DNA of 46,494 nt. It comes from Ruminococcus sp. (GTDB lineage Bacteria > Bacillota > Clostridia > Oscillospirales > Acutalibacteraceae). Positions 8,648-16,534 of the stretch are shown here, in pieces. The stretch is from assembly GCA_017404665.1 (NCBI GenBank), contig JAFRBX010000037.1, forward strand, positions 1-46,494. The letters run 5' to 3'. The first letter of the stretch is position 1, and every line of letters begins with the position of its first letter. The notes under the pieces are model-generated. The model searched no databases and was not told the origin of the DNA. It saw only the letters and a program-made list of their open reading frames with translations. The translations under genes were made by a program, and so were the position numbers.

Positions 8648-8682
8648 AGCCCTTCGCTGTATTTATGCACAGTGAAGGGCTT
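8648..8682 (-). terminator. Terminator downstream of guaA
   Basis: AGCCCTTCGCTGT pairs with ACAGTGAAGGGCT. On the minus strand the stem is followed by TTTTTGATT. It is T-rich on both sides and so may be bidirectional. It separates guaA from the flavoprotein gene. Confidence 0.7.
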
Positions 8683-8775
8683 TATCATTTTTTCAGTCAG
8701 CAGTTATGATTATTGCAAGGGAATAGGTGATGAAATGCTCGCTTGTGCGTTCACCGTTGATATCGCCGCTCAAAA

Positions 8776-10305
8776 TCACTGCCACTCCACCGTTGCCGGA
8801 GGCTTGGGGGTGATGTCGTAAACAACGCGGGTGATGCCCTTGAGCTCAGTTGTGATACGCGCGGACGCGGACGCCAATATCTCATACGGTACACGCGACC
8901 ATTCTGCGGTCATGAAATCATCGCTGGTGACAGCACGCAGAACGATCGTCTTGCCCTGTACGCGCTCGTCGCCGAGCACGCCGACAGACTGGGTATCGGT
9001 CATGACGGCAAAATACTGGTTGGTAAAGCGGTCATAGCCGGACTTCGCGACTTCCTCGCTGAAGATCGCGTCTGCCTCGCGCAGAAGCTCGAGTTTCTCT
9101 TTCGTGACCTCACCGACACAGCGGATCGCAAGCCCCGGACCGGGGAACGGCTGGCGATAGCAGAATTCCTCGGGCATACCGAGCGCCATGCCCGCCTTGC
9201 GGACCTCATCCTTGAACAGGGAGCGCAGGGGCTCAGCCATCTCGTCGTACTCAACGACCCGGTGCAGATCGCCCGCATCGCCGGAAGCAATAAAGGCGAT
9301 GTCGCCGGCGCCTCTCTCGAGAACGTCGGAATAGATCGTGCCCTGTACCAGACAGTCGACCTTGCCGATCTTCTTCGCTTCTTCCTCAAAGATCTTGTTA
9401 AATTCCTCGCCGATGATACGGCGTTTTTCGTCGGGAGATGTCACACCCTTGAGCGCGCTGAGAAAACGTTCGGCAGCATCGACGCGCGTCACGTTGATGT
9501 GAAGGATATCGCGGCAGGCAGCCTCCACCTCATCCGCCTCGTTTTTGCGGAGTAAGCCGGTATCGACAAACACACAGGTGAGGTTATCGCCGATCGCCTT
9601 GTTAACCAACACCGCCGCGACGGAGCTGTCAACGCCGCCGGACAGCGCCAGCAGCACCTTTTTGTCCGCCAAACGCTCGCGGTACTGCGCGATCTTATAA
9701 TCCACAAAGCGATCCATGCGCCACTCTCCCTCACATCCGCAGATGTTGTACAGGAAGTTATGGAGCACCAGCTCACCGTACTCGGTCTCAGTCATCTCGG
9801 GATGGAACTGGACGCCGTAGATATGGGAGTTGCTGTTTTCCATCGCCGCTACGGGGCAGCGCTCGGTATAGGCGGTAACATGGAAGCCCAAAGGCGCTTT
9901 CTTGATATGATTGCGATGGCTCATCCAGCACGCGCTGACAGGAGGAAAGCCGTCCAGCAGCTCGCTGCCGTCGGAAATGAGCTCTGTCACCCCGAACTCG
10001 CTGATCTCACTGGCATAGGTCACCTGACCGCCCGCCATATAGGCGATCAGCTGACATCCATAGCCGATGCCGAGGATCGGCAGCCCCGCAGAAAGAATCG
10101 CAGAGTCGCAGTGCGGCGCGTCGGGTTCAAACACGCTGTCGGGACCACCGGTAAAAATGATACCCTTGTATCCGCCGGCGACAATTTCGTCGACCGTGAT
10201 CTTCTGATAAGATACAATCTCGGCATAGATATTCTGCTCGCGCACCTTACGTGCAATAGGCTGGTTATAATGACCGCCGAAATCCAGAACCAATACTTTT
10301 TCCAT
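8776..10305 (-). CDS. guaA: GMP synthase-like protein with altered glutaminase active site
   Basis: A 509-residue, full-length GuaA. The N-terminal class I amidotransferase domain (~1-190) is followed by the PP-loop SGGVDSS (222-228), PFPGPGLAIR and the C-terminal KPPATVEW. GuaA converts XMP to GMP using ATP and ammonia from glutamine. The nucleophile elbow reads LGIGYGCQ (79-85) where families have GICYGMQ or GICYGAQ: Gly81 replaces the catalytic Cys and a cysteine appears at 84. His168 and Glu170 (FHPE) remain. The segment that is usually IKSHHNVGG reads IASGDAGDL, and the terminal Glu is Gln. It could be an ammonia-dependent enzyme, a shifted active site, or a paralogue. AGAGGGAA precedes the ATG. 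Confidence 0.85.
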   Translation of the reverse strand: MEKVLVLDFGGHYNQPIARKVREQNIYAEIVSYQKITVDEIVAGGYKGIIFTGGPDSVFEPDAPHCDSAILSAGLPILGIGYGCQLIAYMAGGQVTYASEISEFGVTELISDGSELLDGFPPVSACWMSHRNHIKKAPLGFHVTAYTERCPVAAMENSNSHIYGVQFHPEMTETEYGELVLHNFLYNICGCEGEWRMDRFVDYKIAQYRERLADKKVLLALSGGVDSSVAAVLVNKAIGDNLTCVFVDTGLLRKNEADEVEAACRDILHINVTRVDAAERFLSALKGVTSPDEKRRIIGEEFNKIFEEEAKKIGKVDCLVQGTIYSDVLERGAGDIAFIASGDAGDLHRVVEYDEMAEPLRSLFKDEVRKAGMALGMPEEFCYRQPFPGPGLAIRCVGEVTKEKLELLREADAIFSEEVAKSGYDRFTNQYFAVMTDTQSVGVLGDERVQGKTIVLRAVTSDDFMTAEWSRVPYEILASASARITTELKGITRVVYDITPKPPATVEWQ

Positions 10306-10382
10306 AGTGTTCCCTCTTTCTGTAAAATTTTGTTTTCAGTCCAGACAGACGCAAAAAGCGAATACTGCACCAAGTTGTTTTT

Positions 10383-10411
10383 ATTATAGTCGTATAGACT
10401 GTGAGTGTCAA
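10383..10411 (-). promoter_or_regulatory. Consensus promoter of guaA
   Basis: On the minus strand, TTGACA (10406-10411), 17 bp, TATAAT (10383-10388). The predicted 5' UTR is about 70 nt, too short for a purine riboswitch plus expression platform, and none is recognisable. Confidence 0.85.
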
Positions 10412-10775
10412 TACAATTCTGCAATTAAAATGATAAATAAATTCATATTGATAATTATTTAACAGGTTTTGTGTTCTCTGAGTATTAAAAAATGCAAGGC
10501 TTACATTTATATCCTGCAAATTCAGCTATATCACAAAGGATTATACAGAGTTTTTGAAGGGTAATCTGTTTTTCTTGCGAACCTGTCGGCGACAGCACAA
10601 AAAACCACCTCAAATAATGGATATTATGTGTCATTTACACAATCAAAAAACGCTGTTTGCAGTCGTTTCTGCTCCGAACCGCGTGTACGTTTGTGCATTA
10701 TTTGCAAACGATATCGAACAGTGTCAAACGTTTTACTGCAATTGTTAAGAAAATGAAAATTTCGTGTGTTTCGTG
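10412..10775. other. AT-rich intergenic stretch with no recognisable gene
   Basis: Between the guaA promoter and the wall-protein promoter I see no convincing gene. A 64-codon open frame at 10554-10748 has no ribosome binding site and unusual composition, and I do not accept it as coding. Confidence 0.5.
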
Positions 10776-10804
10776 TTGAGTTTTCGAAAAAGATGTGGTA
10801 TGAT
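10776..10804 (+). promoter_or_regulatory. Promoter of the wall-protein gene
   Basis: TTGAGT (10776-10781), 17 bp, TATGAT (10799-10804). Transcription would start near 10811, giving a leader of about 100 nt. Confidence 0.7.
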
Positions 10805-10810
10805 ACGGTG

Positions 10811-10909
10811 GAAGTAAAAACCAAGGGCGAAACAGTATGAGCTGAACGCAGGGATTCACGGCATCGCCCGGGTGTTTTTGCTCCATCTTTTCACAGAAAG
10901 GAAGAATTA
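10811..10909 (+). promoter_or_regulatory. Structured 5' leader (possible attenuator)
   Basis: GGGCGA (10825-10830) can pair with TCGCCC (10864-10869) to close a ~45-nt domain, immediately followed by GGGTGTTTTTG, which resembles an intrinsic terminator. The ribosome binding site AGGAAG comes 30 nt later. I could not match it to a known riboswitch; ydaO (c-di-AMP) was considered because of its common link to wall genes, but the conserved core is not present. Confidence 0.4.
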
Positions 10910-11383
10910 ATGATGAAACGAATTTTTGCATTTTTGCTTTGTATCATGATGATCGGCTCTATGTTCGCGCTGGCGATCTCTGCCAACGCCGAAGGCGAAG
11001 AGGACGGCGTCGCGATCACCGCTGTTGACAATGACACTGCCGCCGAAGCTGACGGCGATGTGATCGCTGACGGTTCCGGCGCCGAAGAGACGGTCTCTGA
11101 CGAAACTGCCGTCCCCGAGGAAGTGACCGTACCCGAAGAGGAGACCGCCGAAGAGACCGCGGCCGAGACTGACGCTGAAACCGAGGCTGTTACCGAAGCT
11201 GCCACTGAAGCCGCTACCGAGGCTGCTACCGTCGCTCCTACGCAGGATGCCACCCAGCCCGCTAAAGATGCGAATTCCCCCAAGACCGGCGACAACATGT
11301 GGCTGTTCATCGGCATCGGCATCTTTGCTGTCGCGCTGGTTGCCATCATCATCACCGTTGTGGTGAAGAAGAAGGCTAAATAA
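10910..11383 (+). CDS. Secreted acidic protein with sortase signal (SPKTG)
   Basis: A 157-residue preprotein. It has an N-terminal signal peptide (1-27, ending SANA), an 85-residue Glu/Ala/Thr/Val-rich low-complexity region with TEAATEAATEAAT repeats, then SPKTG at 123-127, a hydrophobic helix (about 130-151) and a KKKAK tail. This is the layout of a sortase substrate. The mature part is short, negatively charged and probably disordered, so it may be a wall spacer or an anchored peptide rather than an enzyme. The next gene is a class B sortase, its likely anchoring enzyme. The adjacent in-frame ATG at 10913 is an alternative start. Confidence 0.75.
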   Translation: MMKRIFAFLLCIMMIGSMFALAISANAEGEEDGVAITAVDNDTAAEADGDVIADGSGAEETVSDETAVPEEVTVPEEETAEETAAETDAETEAVTEAATEAATEAATVAPTQDATQPAKDANSPKTGDNMWLFIGIGIFAVALVAIIITVVVKKKAK

Positions 11384-11414
11384 TCGATAGGACGCATCAA
11401 ACCAATAACCGAAA

Positions 11415-11451
11415 GGCGGTGACGGGGCATCCCGCCGCCGCCTGATTTTTT
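11415..11451 (+). terminator. Terminator between wall protein and sortase
   Basis: GGCGG(TGA)CGGG pairs with CCCGCCGCC and is followed by TGATTTTTTG. Partial read-through would give more substrate than enzyme. Confidence 0.65.
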
Positions 11452-11465
11452 GTACTATTTGTATC

Positions 11466-12569
11466 ATGAGTTATCAAAACAACCATTTCCATCCGAACCA
11501 CCCCGACCCCGATGATTCCGGTTATCAGGGAAAGCGTTTCCGCAACGACGACCATTCTGTATATGATGAAGCAGAACGCGACAATTTCGATGTATCAAAC
11601 GAGCCGCAGTATCAGAATCATCCGTCATATCCTCAGAATGATGATGATCGTCCCGATTACGGAAGTCAAAGCCGTCAGCCGTACCCGCAGAGACGCTACG
11701 GTCAACAGAGTTACGGCAGTGCCCGCGGTCAGTATCCGCCGCAAAGCGACGGCTACCACGACAGCTACGACGTCTCATCCGGCTACGGCAGACATCCGCA
11801 GAGGAGATATGACGACAACTATCAGAACTATTATCAGAATGACAGCCGCGGCAGAAAGCCCAAGAGACGCACGGGCACCGCTATCATTGTCGTCAGGGTT
11901 ATCGCTGTCATCATGCTGCTGGTAGGCGGCTATATCATCGGTGCAAAGCTTTACAGCTACTATATAGATAATAAGGGACACAGCAGTCTGCAGGCGCTTT
12001 CGCAGGACTTTGATCAGCTGTATGCCATGAACAATGACTTCTTCGGCTGGCTGAAGATCGACGATACCGTCATTGATTATCCCGTCATGCATACACCCTA
12101 TGATTCCGAGCGCTATCTGCATATGGATTTTGAGGGCGAGTACTCCGAAAGCGGCGAGCTCTTCATGGACGCGGACTGCGATCCCTACGGTATGCACTAT
12201 CTGATCTACGGTCACCATATGTTCAACGGCTCGATGTTCGGCTCCCTGCCTAAGTACGAGGATCAGGATTACTACAGCGAGCATCGCACCCTGCGCTTCG
12301 ATACGCTCTACGAAATGGGAGAATATGAGATCTTCGCCGTGTTTTACAGCCGGATCTACGACGAGAGTGAGGACGTATTCAAATACTACAACTGCGCGAA
12401 TCTCAACGACGAGTGGACCTACAACTATTATGTTGAAAACGTCAAGGCACTTTCTGTTTACGACACGGGCGTCACCCCGCAGTACGGAGAGAAGATCGTG
12501 ACGCTTTCGACATGCAACTACCATACCGACGACGGCAGATTTGTCGTCGCGGCAAGAAAGATACAATAA
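11466..12569 (+). CDS. srtB: Class B sortase with long cytoplasmic Q/N/Y-rich tail
   Basis: A 367-residue protein. Residues 1-135 are hydrophilic and rich in Tyr, Gln, Asn, Asp and Arg. A single membrane helix (about 139-160) follows, then an extracellular class B sortase domain. The catalytic set is visible: GHHM (His250/251), LSTCNYH (Cys350) and DGRFVV (Arg358). It would cut the sorting signal of a partner such as the SPKTG protein encoded just upstream and join it to the wall. No ribosome binding site is visible before the ATG at 11466 and a terminator lies only 15 bp upstream, so translation may be leaderless or weak. The long low-complexity tail is unusual for the family. Confidence 0.85.
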   Translation: MSYQNNHFHPNHPDPDDSGYQGKRFRNDDHSVYDEAERDNFDVSNEPQYQNHPSYPQNDDDRPDYGSQSRQPYPQRRYGQQSYGSARGQYPPQSDGYHDSYDVSSGYGRHPQRRYDDNYQNYYQNDSRGRKPKRRTGTAIIVVRVIAVIMLLVGGYIIGAKLYSYYIDNKGHSSLQALSQDFDQLYAMNNDFFGWLKIDDTVIDYPVMHTPYDSERYLHMDFEGEYSESGELFMDADCDPYGMHYLIYGHHMFNGSMFGSLPKYEDQDYYSEHRTLRFDTLYEMGEYEIFAVFYSRIYDESEDVFKYYNCANLNDEWTYNYYVENVKALSVYDTGVTPQYGEKIVTLSTCNYHTDDGRFVVAARKIQ

Positions 12570-12582
12570 TTCCGTCAAACGT

Positions 12583-12618
12583 GATAAACCCGCAGTTCAA
12601 TCGATCTGCGGGTTTATC
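12583..12618 (+). terminator. Terminator after the sortase gene
   Basis: GATAAACCCGCAG and CTGCGGGTTTATC form a perfect 13-bp stem with a short loop. Confidence 0.7.
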
Positions 12619-12666
12619 AATGAAAAACGTGTTCATGCAAAAACAAAACAGGACCGCAGAGTCATG

Positions 12667-12816
12667 CTCAATGTCATTAAGTTAAAGAAAGTGTATCTCA
12701 CGCGACGCGCGTGTCACGCTCGGTCAATTGATACAATTCCTCAGTCGCCCGACACGCGTGTTTGGCGACAGCTCCCTTTACCAAAGGGAGCCTCCGCTTA
12801 ACTTAATGACATTGAG
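12667..12816. mobile_element. 150-bp MITE with perfect 19-bp terminal inverted repeats
   Basis: The ends are CTCAATGTCATTAAGTTAA (12667-12685) and its exact reverse complement (12798-12816). AGTCATG flanks both sides (12660-12666 and 12817-12823), a 7-bp target-site duplication. There is no coding capacity. Inside are a GC-rich inverted pair (GCGCGTGTC / GACACGCG) and a tight hairpin GCTCCCTTT-ACC-AAAGGGAGC near the right end. It must be moved by a transposase encoded elsewhere. Intact ends and duplication suggest a fairly recent insertion. Confidence 0.9.
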
Positions 12817-12850
12817 AGTCATGCTGCAGTCCTGCATTTCTAACGATTGA

Positions 12851-13294
12851 TCAAACGTTGCCCTCGTAAAGATCGCTCAGGTAGCTGACCTCCTGGGGAG
12901 CAATTCTATCATCGATAGCGCAAATAGCTGCTACCAAGCTGACCAGATAAGCTCTGCCTTCAGCGGAAAGAACCTGATTGAGCTTCTTGATCGCATCATA
13001 AGCGCCGTCCTTCGCGATATCGGCAAGCATCTTGACGATATCCTCATCTGCCATATCAATCTCCATCGCCATGAAGAAAGATTTGACCAAGGCAAATTCT
13101 TCGCCCGAGATTTTGCCGTCAGCTGCAACAGAAGAAGCGAAAATCGCCAGAATCAAACCGACGGTCTGCCTGTCATCAAAATACTTTTTGATCTCGGGAA
13201 TGAGTTTTTTGAACGAATCGAGTGCAAGCCCGATTTTGCTTTCTGTAGAAAGATCTACGATTTGCTGTAATGCAGATTTTAAATTACTATCCAT
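12851..13294 (-). CDS. TerB-like domain protein
   Basis: A 147-residue mostly helical protein with the two acidic motifs of the TerB/TerB-like fold: SSVAADGKISGEEFALVKSF and, near the end, AICAIDDRIAPQEVSYL. TerB-like domains bind divalent metal and occur in stress and envelope proteins. No other ter gene is nearby, so no tellurite role should be assumed. A perfect AGGAGG sits at the right distance from the ATG. Confidence 0.65.
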   Translation of the reverse strand: MDSNLKSALQQIVDLSTESKIGLALDSFKKLIPEIKKYFDDRQTVGLILAIFASSVAADGKISGEEFALVKSFFMAMEIDMADEDIVKMLADIAKDGAYDAIKKLNQVLSAEGRAYLVSLVAAICAIDDRIAPQEVSYLSDLYEGNV

Positions 13295-13439
13295 AAATAA
13301 TCCTCCTTTTTTCGCTATGTTATCACATTACTATAAATATGTCAATTATTTTTGTTAAAAATAGCAATAGTTTGACATACTTCGTTTTCTACAGATAAGC
13401 TTCAGATGAGCGGATTATACTGATACTCAGGTGACTTAC

Positions 13440-13520
13440 ATGAAGAAAAAGACACAGTATGAAAGATCGTCAGAATTTCCGCACTCAGCTGCCGTGATCC
13501 TGAACGGAATGATGCAATAA
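13440..13520 (+). CDS. Possible 26-residue peptide
   Basis: ATG with AGGTGA five bases upstream opens a 26-codon frame that begins MKKKTQYERSSEF and ends in MMQ. A TATACT at 13416-13421 might serve as a -10, but no good -35 pairs with it. There is no family match that I can recognise, and chance is a real possibility. Confidence 0.25.
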   Translation: MKKKTQYERSSEFPHSAAVILNGMMQ

Positions 13521-13557
13521 TCCGCCGGGTTTCGAGTGATTTAGGCAGATTTCATTC

Positions 13558-13755
13558 TTATATCGCCGGATCCAGCCGATAAAGCTCCGGATCGCTCACG
13601 TCTTCGGAAGAGACCTCTTTGAGGATGCGCGCAATGATCAACGAACCCTTTCTCCGTCTGCGATCGCGGATCCTTTCCCGACGAAGCCGCATCAGCTCAT
13701 CCGCGGTATAGTGGTTTTTTTCCTGAACTGTATCGCTATTCTTATAAACTGTCAT
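13558..13755 (-). CDS. Small basic hypothetical protein
   Basis: 65 residues: MTVYKNSDTVQEKNHYTADE, then a strongly basic helix (LMRLRRERIRDRRRRKG) and an acidic C-terminus. AAGGTGA before the ATG at 13755 supports this start over a longer version beginning at 13827. The basic segment could bind nucleic acid, but I recognise no family. Confidence 0.5.
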   Translation of the reverse strand: MTVYKNSDTVQEKNHYTADELMRLRRERIRDRRRRKGSLIIARILKEVSSEDVSDPELYRLDPAI

Positions 13756-13921
13756 ATTGATCACCTTTGCAGTCAAACTTTGAGAAATGGATGGACAGTC
13801 TGTTCTTTTGATTATCATCGGTATCACTGCTTTCGATTATCTTGATTCAAGGATAATAAGACTGTGTGATCTTTGAAGGGTAATACTATGAACAATCGGT
13901 AAACTGAAAGTGAAAAAACAT

Positions 13922-13956
13922 GCAGGGCTGTCACACACGCAGCGCGGCAGCCCTGC
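13922..13956. repeat. Palindromic hairpin, copy 1 of a pair flanking the ior operon
   Basis: GCAGGGCTG and CAGCCCTGC enclose an inner CACAC...GCGCGG segment. It shares GGGCTGTCACAC and GCGGCAGCCC with the hairpin at 17880-17913. On the minus strand T6 follows, but no minus-strand gene ends here. The rest of 13756-14153 holds only the ior promoter. Confidence 0.6.
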
Positions 13957-14014
13957 CGTCGTGTCGGAATATATATCGTACGTTAATAACGGCTGCGTGA
14001 AAATCCTGTCTTTT

Positions 14015-14043
14015 TTGACAATGGGGTAGAAATCGGGATTAAT
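14015..14043 (+). promoter_or_regulatory. Probable promoter of the iorAB-paaK operon
   Basis: TTGACA (14015-14020), 17 bp, then ATTAAT (14038-14043), a 4-of-6 match to the -10 consensus. TATGAT at 14050 is a better hexamer but is spaced too far from the -35. Confidence 0.5.
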
Positions 14044-14153
14044 TTGTGATATGATAATATGGTTATCAAAGTTTACCGCGCGGCGAATAACTTCTTTCTT
14101 TGAGCTTTATAGAAGCATCCGACTTGCTGAGCACCGCGCAAAAGGATGATGAG

Positions 14154-15950
14154 ATGAGTAAAAAATATGTTATGGGCAACGGCGCTATTGCTTTAGGCGC
14201 GCTGTCCGCAGGCGTTAATCTGGTCGCGGGCTACCCGGGCACGCCCTCTTCGGAGATCATCGAAACGGTTGCAAAATACCCGCACGAGGGCACCTATGTA
14301 GAATGGTCCGTCAACGAGAAGGCGGCGATGGAGGTCGCTGCCGCCGCCGCATACTGCGGCGCGAGAGCTATGGTGACGATGAAACAGGTGGGCTTGAATG
14401 TCGCTTCCGATCCGCTGATGAGCCTCGCCTATGTCGGCGTCAAGGGCGGCATGGTCGTGGTATCGGCTGACGATCCGGGTCCCATCTCCTCGCAGACAGA
14501 GCAGGACACCAGACGCTTTGCCGAATTTGCGCGGATACCCGTGTTCGATCCCTCCTCTCCCGAAGAGGCGTTCGAAATGGTCGGTGAGGCTTTTGCATGC
14601 TCCGAAAAATACAAAACGCCGGTGATCCTGCGCCCCACCACCAGAGTCGATCATGCCTACGCGTCGATCGACGCGCCTGATACCTTTACCGCAAAGGAAT
14701 ACGAGGGCTTTGTCAAGGATTCCAAGAAGTGGGTCATCTTTCCGCGGCTGTCCTTCCAAAACCACGCGATGATCGAAAAAAGGAATGTTGCGATCGGAGA
14801 GGATTTTTCCTCATGCCGTTTCAACTCCGTTTCGGGAAGCTCCGAGAAAGCGGTCATTGCGACAGGCGTCAGCTACGCCTATGCGGCTGAATACTTGAAG
14901 GATTATCCTGAGATAAGGCTGATCAAGATCGGTACCCCCTATCCCCTGCCCGAAAGCTTTCTGCTGAAAGCGATGGACGGCGTCAGCGAGGTGCTGTGCT
15001 TTGAAGAGCTCAGCCCATATATCGAAGAGTGTTTATTAAAGCTGATCGGCAAGCATCATTTGGATATCAACGTGCGCGGAAAGCTGACAGGCGACGTTGC
15101 GCCGAGCGGTGAGAACGATACCGACAGCGCAAGACGGATCATCAGTCGTTTTCTGGAATTGGATGCTTCCGGGAACAGCTCCGATCTGAGTGGAGCTCCT
15201 CAGCCGCCCATGAGACCTCCCGTGCTGTGTGCGGGCTGTCCGCACCGCGCGTCCTTCTACGCGGTCAAGCGCGCGATGAAGGGCAAAAAAGCTTATTTCT
15301 GCGGCGATATCGGCTGTTATACGCTGGGCAACGCGATGCCGCTCGACATGGTCGACACCTGCCTGTGCATGGGAGCCGGCGTAACGATGGCGCAGGGCTT
15401 TAACCATATGGATCCCGACGCGGTCGCCTTCTCGTTCATCGGTGATTCCACGTTTTTCGCGTCCGGCGTCACGGGCGTCGTCAATGCTGTGTATAACGCC
15501 GCCGATATGATCGTTTGTGTGCTGGACAATTCCACCACTGCGATGACCGGTCACCAGCCCCATCCGGGCACCGGCAGAAATCTGATGGCAACGCCGGTGG
15601 AAAAGGTCAGCATCGAAAAAGTCCTGCTTGCCGTCGGCGTCAAACCGGTCATTACCGTCGATCCGCTAGACCTTGATGCAGCAATCTCAGCAGTCAAGGA
15701 GTGTGCCGGAATCAAGGGCGTCAAGGCGATCATTTTCCAATCGCCATGTGTAGCGATCACAAAACCAACTGATAGAATGAACGTCGGCAGCGATCAGTGT
15801 ATCGGCTGTCTGCGCTGTATCAAAGAGATCGGCTGTCCGGCACTGTCGGTCAGCGGCGGCAAAGCCGTCATCGACGAGAATCTTTGCACCGGCTGCGGGC
15901 TGTGCGCAAAGCTGTGCCCCGTCAAGGCGATCGGAGGTGTGCAGAAATGA
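14154..15950 (+). CDS. iorA: Indolepyruvate:ferredoxin oxidoreductase, alpha subunit
   Basis: A 598-residue protein with the N-terminal pyruvate-oxidoreductase domain (AGYPGTPSSEI, then EWSVNEKAAMEVAAAAA). The C-terminal thiamine-diphosphate domain has GDSTFFASG and LDNSTTAMTG, and two 4Fe-4S motifs follow: CIGCLRC...C and CTGCGLCAKLCP. With IorB it decarboxylates aryl pyruvates from Trp, Phe and Tyr to aryl-acetyl-CoA, reducing ferredoxin. The ATG at 14154 follows AAAGGAT; a TTG 54 bases earlier has no ribosome binding site. The stop overlaps the iorB start (ATGA). Confidence 0.92.
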   Translation: MSKKYVMGNGAIALGALSAGVNLVAGYPGTPSSEIIETVAKYPHEGTYVEWSVNEKAAMEVAAAAAYCGARAMVTMKQVGLNVASDPLMSLAYVGVKGGMVVVSADDPGPISSQTEQDTRRFAEFARIPVFDPSSPEEAFEMVGEAFACSEKYKTPVILRPTTRVDHAYASIDAPDTFTAKEYEGFVKDSKKWVIFPRLSFQNHAMIEKRNVAIGEDFSSCRFNSVSGSSEKAVIATGVSYAYAAEYLKDYPEIRLIKIGTPYPLPESFLLKAMDGVSEVLCFEELSPYIEECLLKLIGKHHLDINVRGKLTGDVAPSGENDTDSARRIISRFLELDASGNSSDLSGAPQPPMRPPVLCAGCPHRASFYAVKRAMKGKKAYFCGDIGCYTLGNAMPLDMVDTCLCMGAGVTMAQGFNHMDPDAVAFSFIGDSTFFASGVTGVVNAVYNAADMIVCVLDNSTTAMTGHQPHPGTGRNLMATPVEKVSIEKVLLAVGVKPVITVDPLDLDAAISAVKECAGIKGVKAIIFQSPCVAITKPTDRMNVGSDQCIGCLRCIKEIGCPALSVSGGKAVIDENLCTGCGLCAKLCPVKAIGGVQK

Positions 15951-16534
15951 AAAAAGACGTCATGATATGCGGCGTCGGCGGTCAGGGCACCGTCCTCGCT
16001 TCCAAGATCATTGCGGCGTCCGCAACGGACGAAGGCAATGCCGTCCACTCTGCCGAAACCATCGGCATGGCGCAGAGAGGCGGTCCTGTCACCAGCCACG
16101 TGCGAATCGGCGAGGACGCCTTCTCACCGCTGATTCCGATCGCAGGAGCCGATCTGCTGATCGCTTTCGAGCCGAGTGAAGCGATTCGCAATCTGAGATA
16201 TCTAAAAAAGGACGGCTTTGTCATCGTGAACCGCGTTCCCGTGAAGCCGACGTCCCTAGGCGGCTCGGAGGGCTATGACGGAAAAGCGGAGATCGCGTAT
16301 CTGCGGTCAAAATGCCAATGTCTCGTTGTCGATTCCGATGAGCTGTGCGCACCCTTCGGATCGTCCAAGTTTTTTAATGTCGCAGTATTGGGTGCGGCGC
16401 TGGGATCGGGAGAGCTCGGTCTGAAGGAAGAAACGGTCCGCAGAACGATCACCAAAATCGTTCCCAAAAGATTTCAGGAAAAGAATCTCGCCGCTCTGAC
16501 GGCAGGGATGAAGATAGGAGAAGGTTTATTATGA
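15947..16534 (+). CDS. iorB: Indolepyruvate:ferredoxin oxidoreductase, beta subunit
   Basis: A 195-residue gamma-type 2-oxoacid oxidoreductase domain: VGGQGTVLASKIIA, then AETIGMAQRGGPVTSHVRIG, both hallmarks of IorB. It is the partner of IorA. It starts at the ATG that overlaps the iorA stop, with GGAGGTG upstream, and ends overlapping the paaK start in the same ATGA fashion. This strict coupling suggests fixed stoichiometry. Confidence 0.92.
   Translation: MKKDVMICGVGGQGTVLASKIIAASATDEGNAVHSAETIGMAQRGGPVTSHVRIGEDAFSPLIPIAGADLLIAFEPSEAIRNLRYLKKDGFVIVNRVPVKPTSLGGSEGYDGKAEIAYLRSKCQCLVVDSDELCAPFGSSKFFNVAVLGAALGSGELGLKEETVRRTITKIVPKRFQEKNLAALTAGMKIGEGLL

Noticed and set aside
10306-10376. Purine riboswitch upstream of guaA
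   Set aside because: The predicted UTR is only ~70 nt from a perfect promoter and has no recognisable aptamer core.
10554-10748. 64-codon open frame upstream of the wall protein
   Set aside because: No ribosome binding site, odd composition and no recognisable family.
10811-10909. c-di-AMP (ydaO) riboswitch before the wall protein
   Set aside because: Only short fragments resemble it; the conserved core and length are missing. Kept only as an unnamed structured leader.
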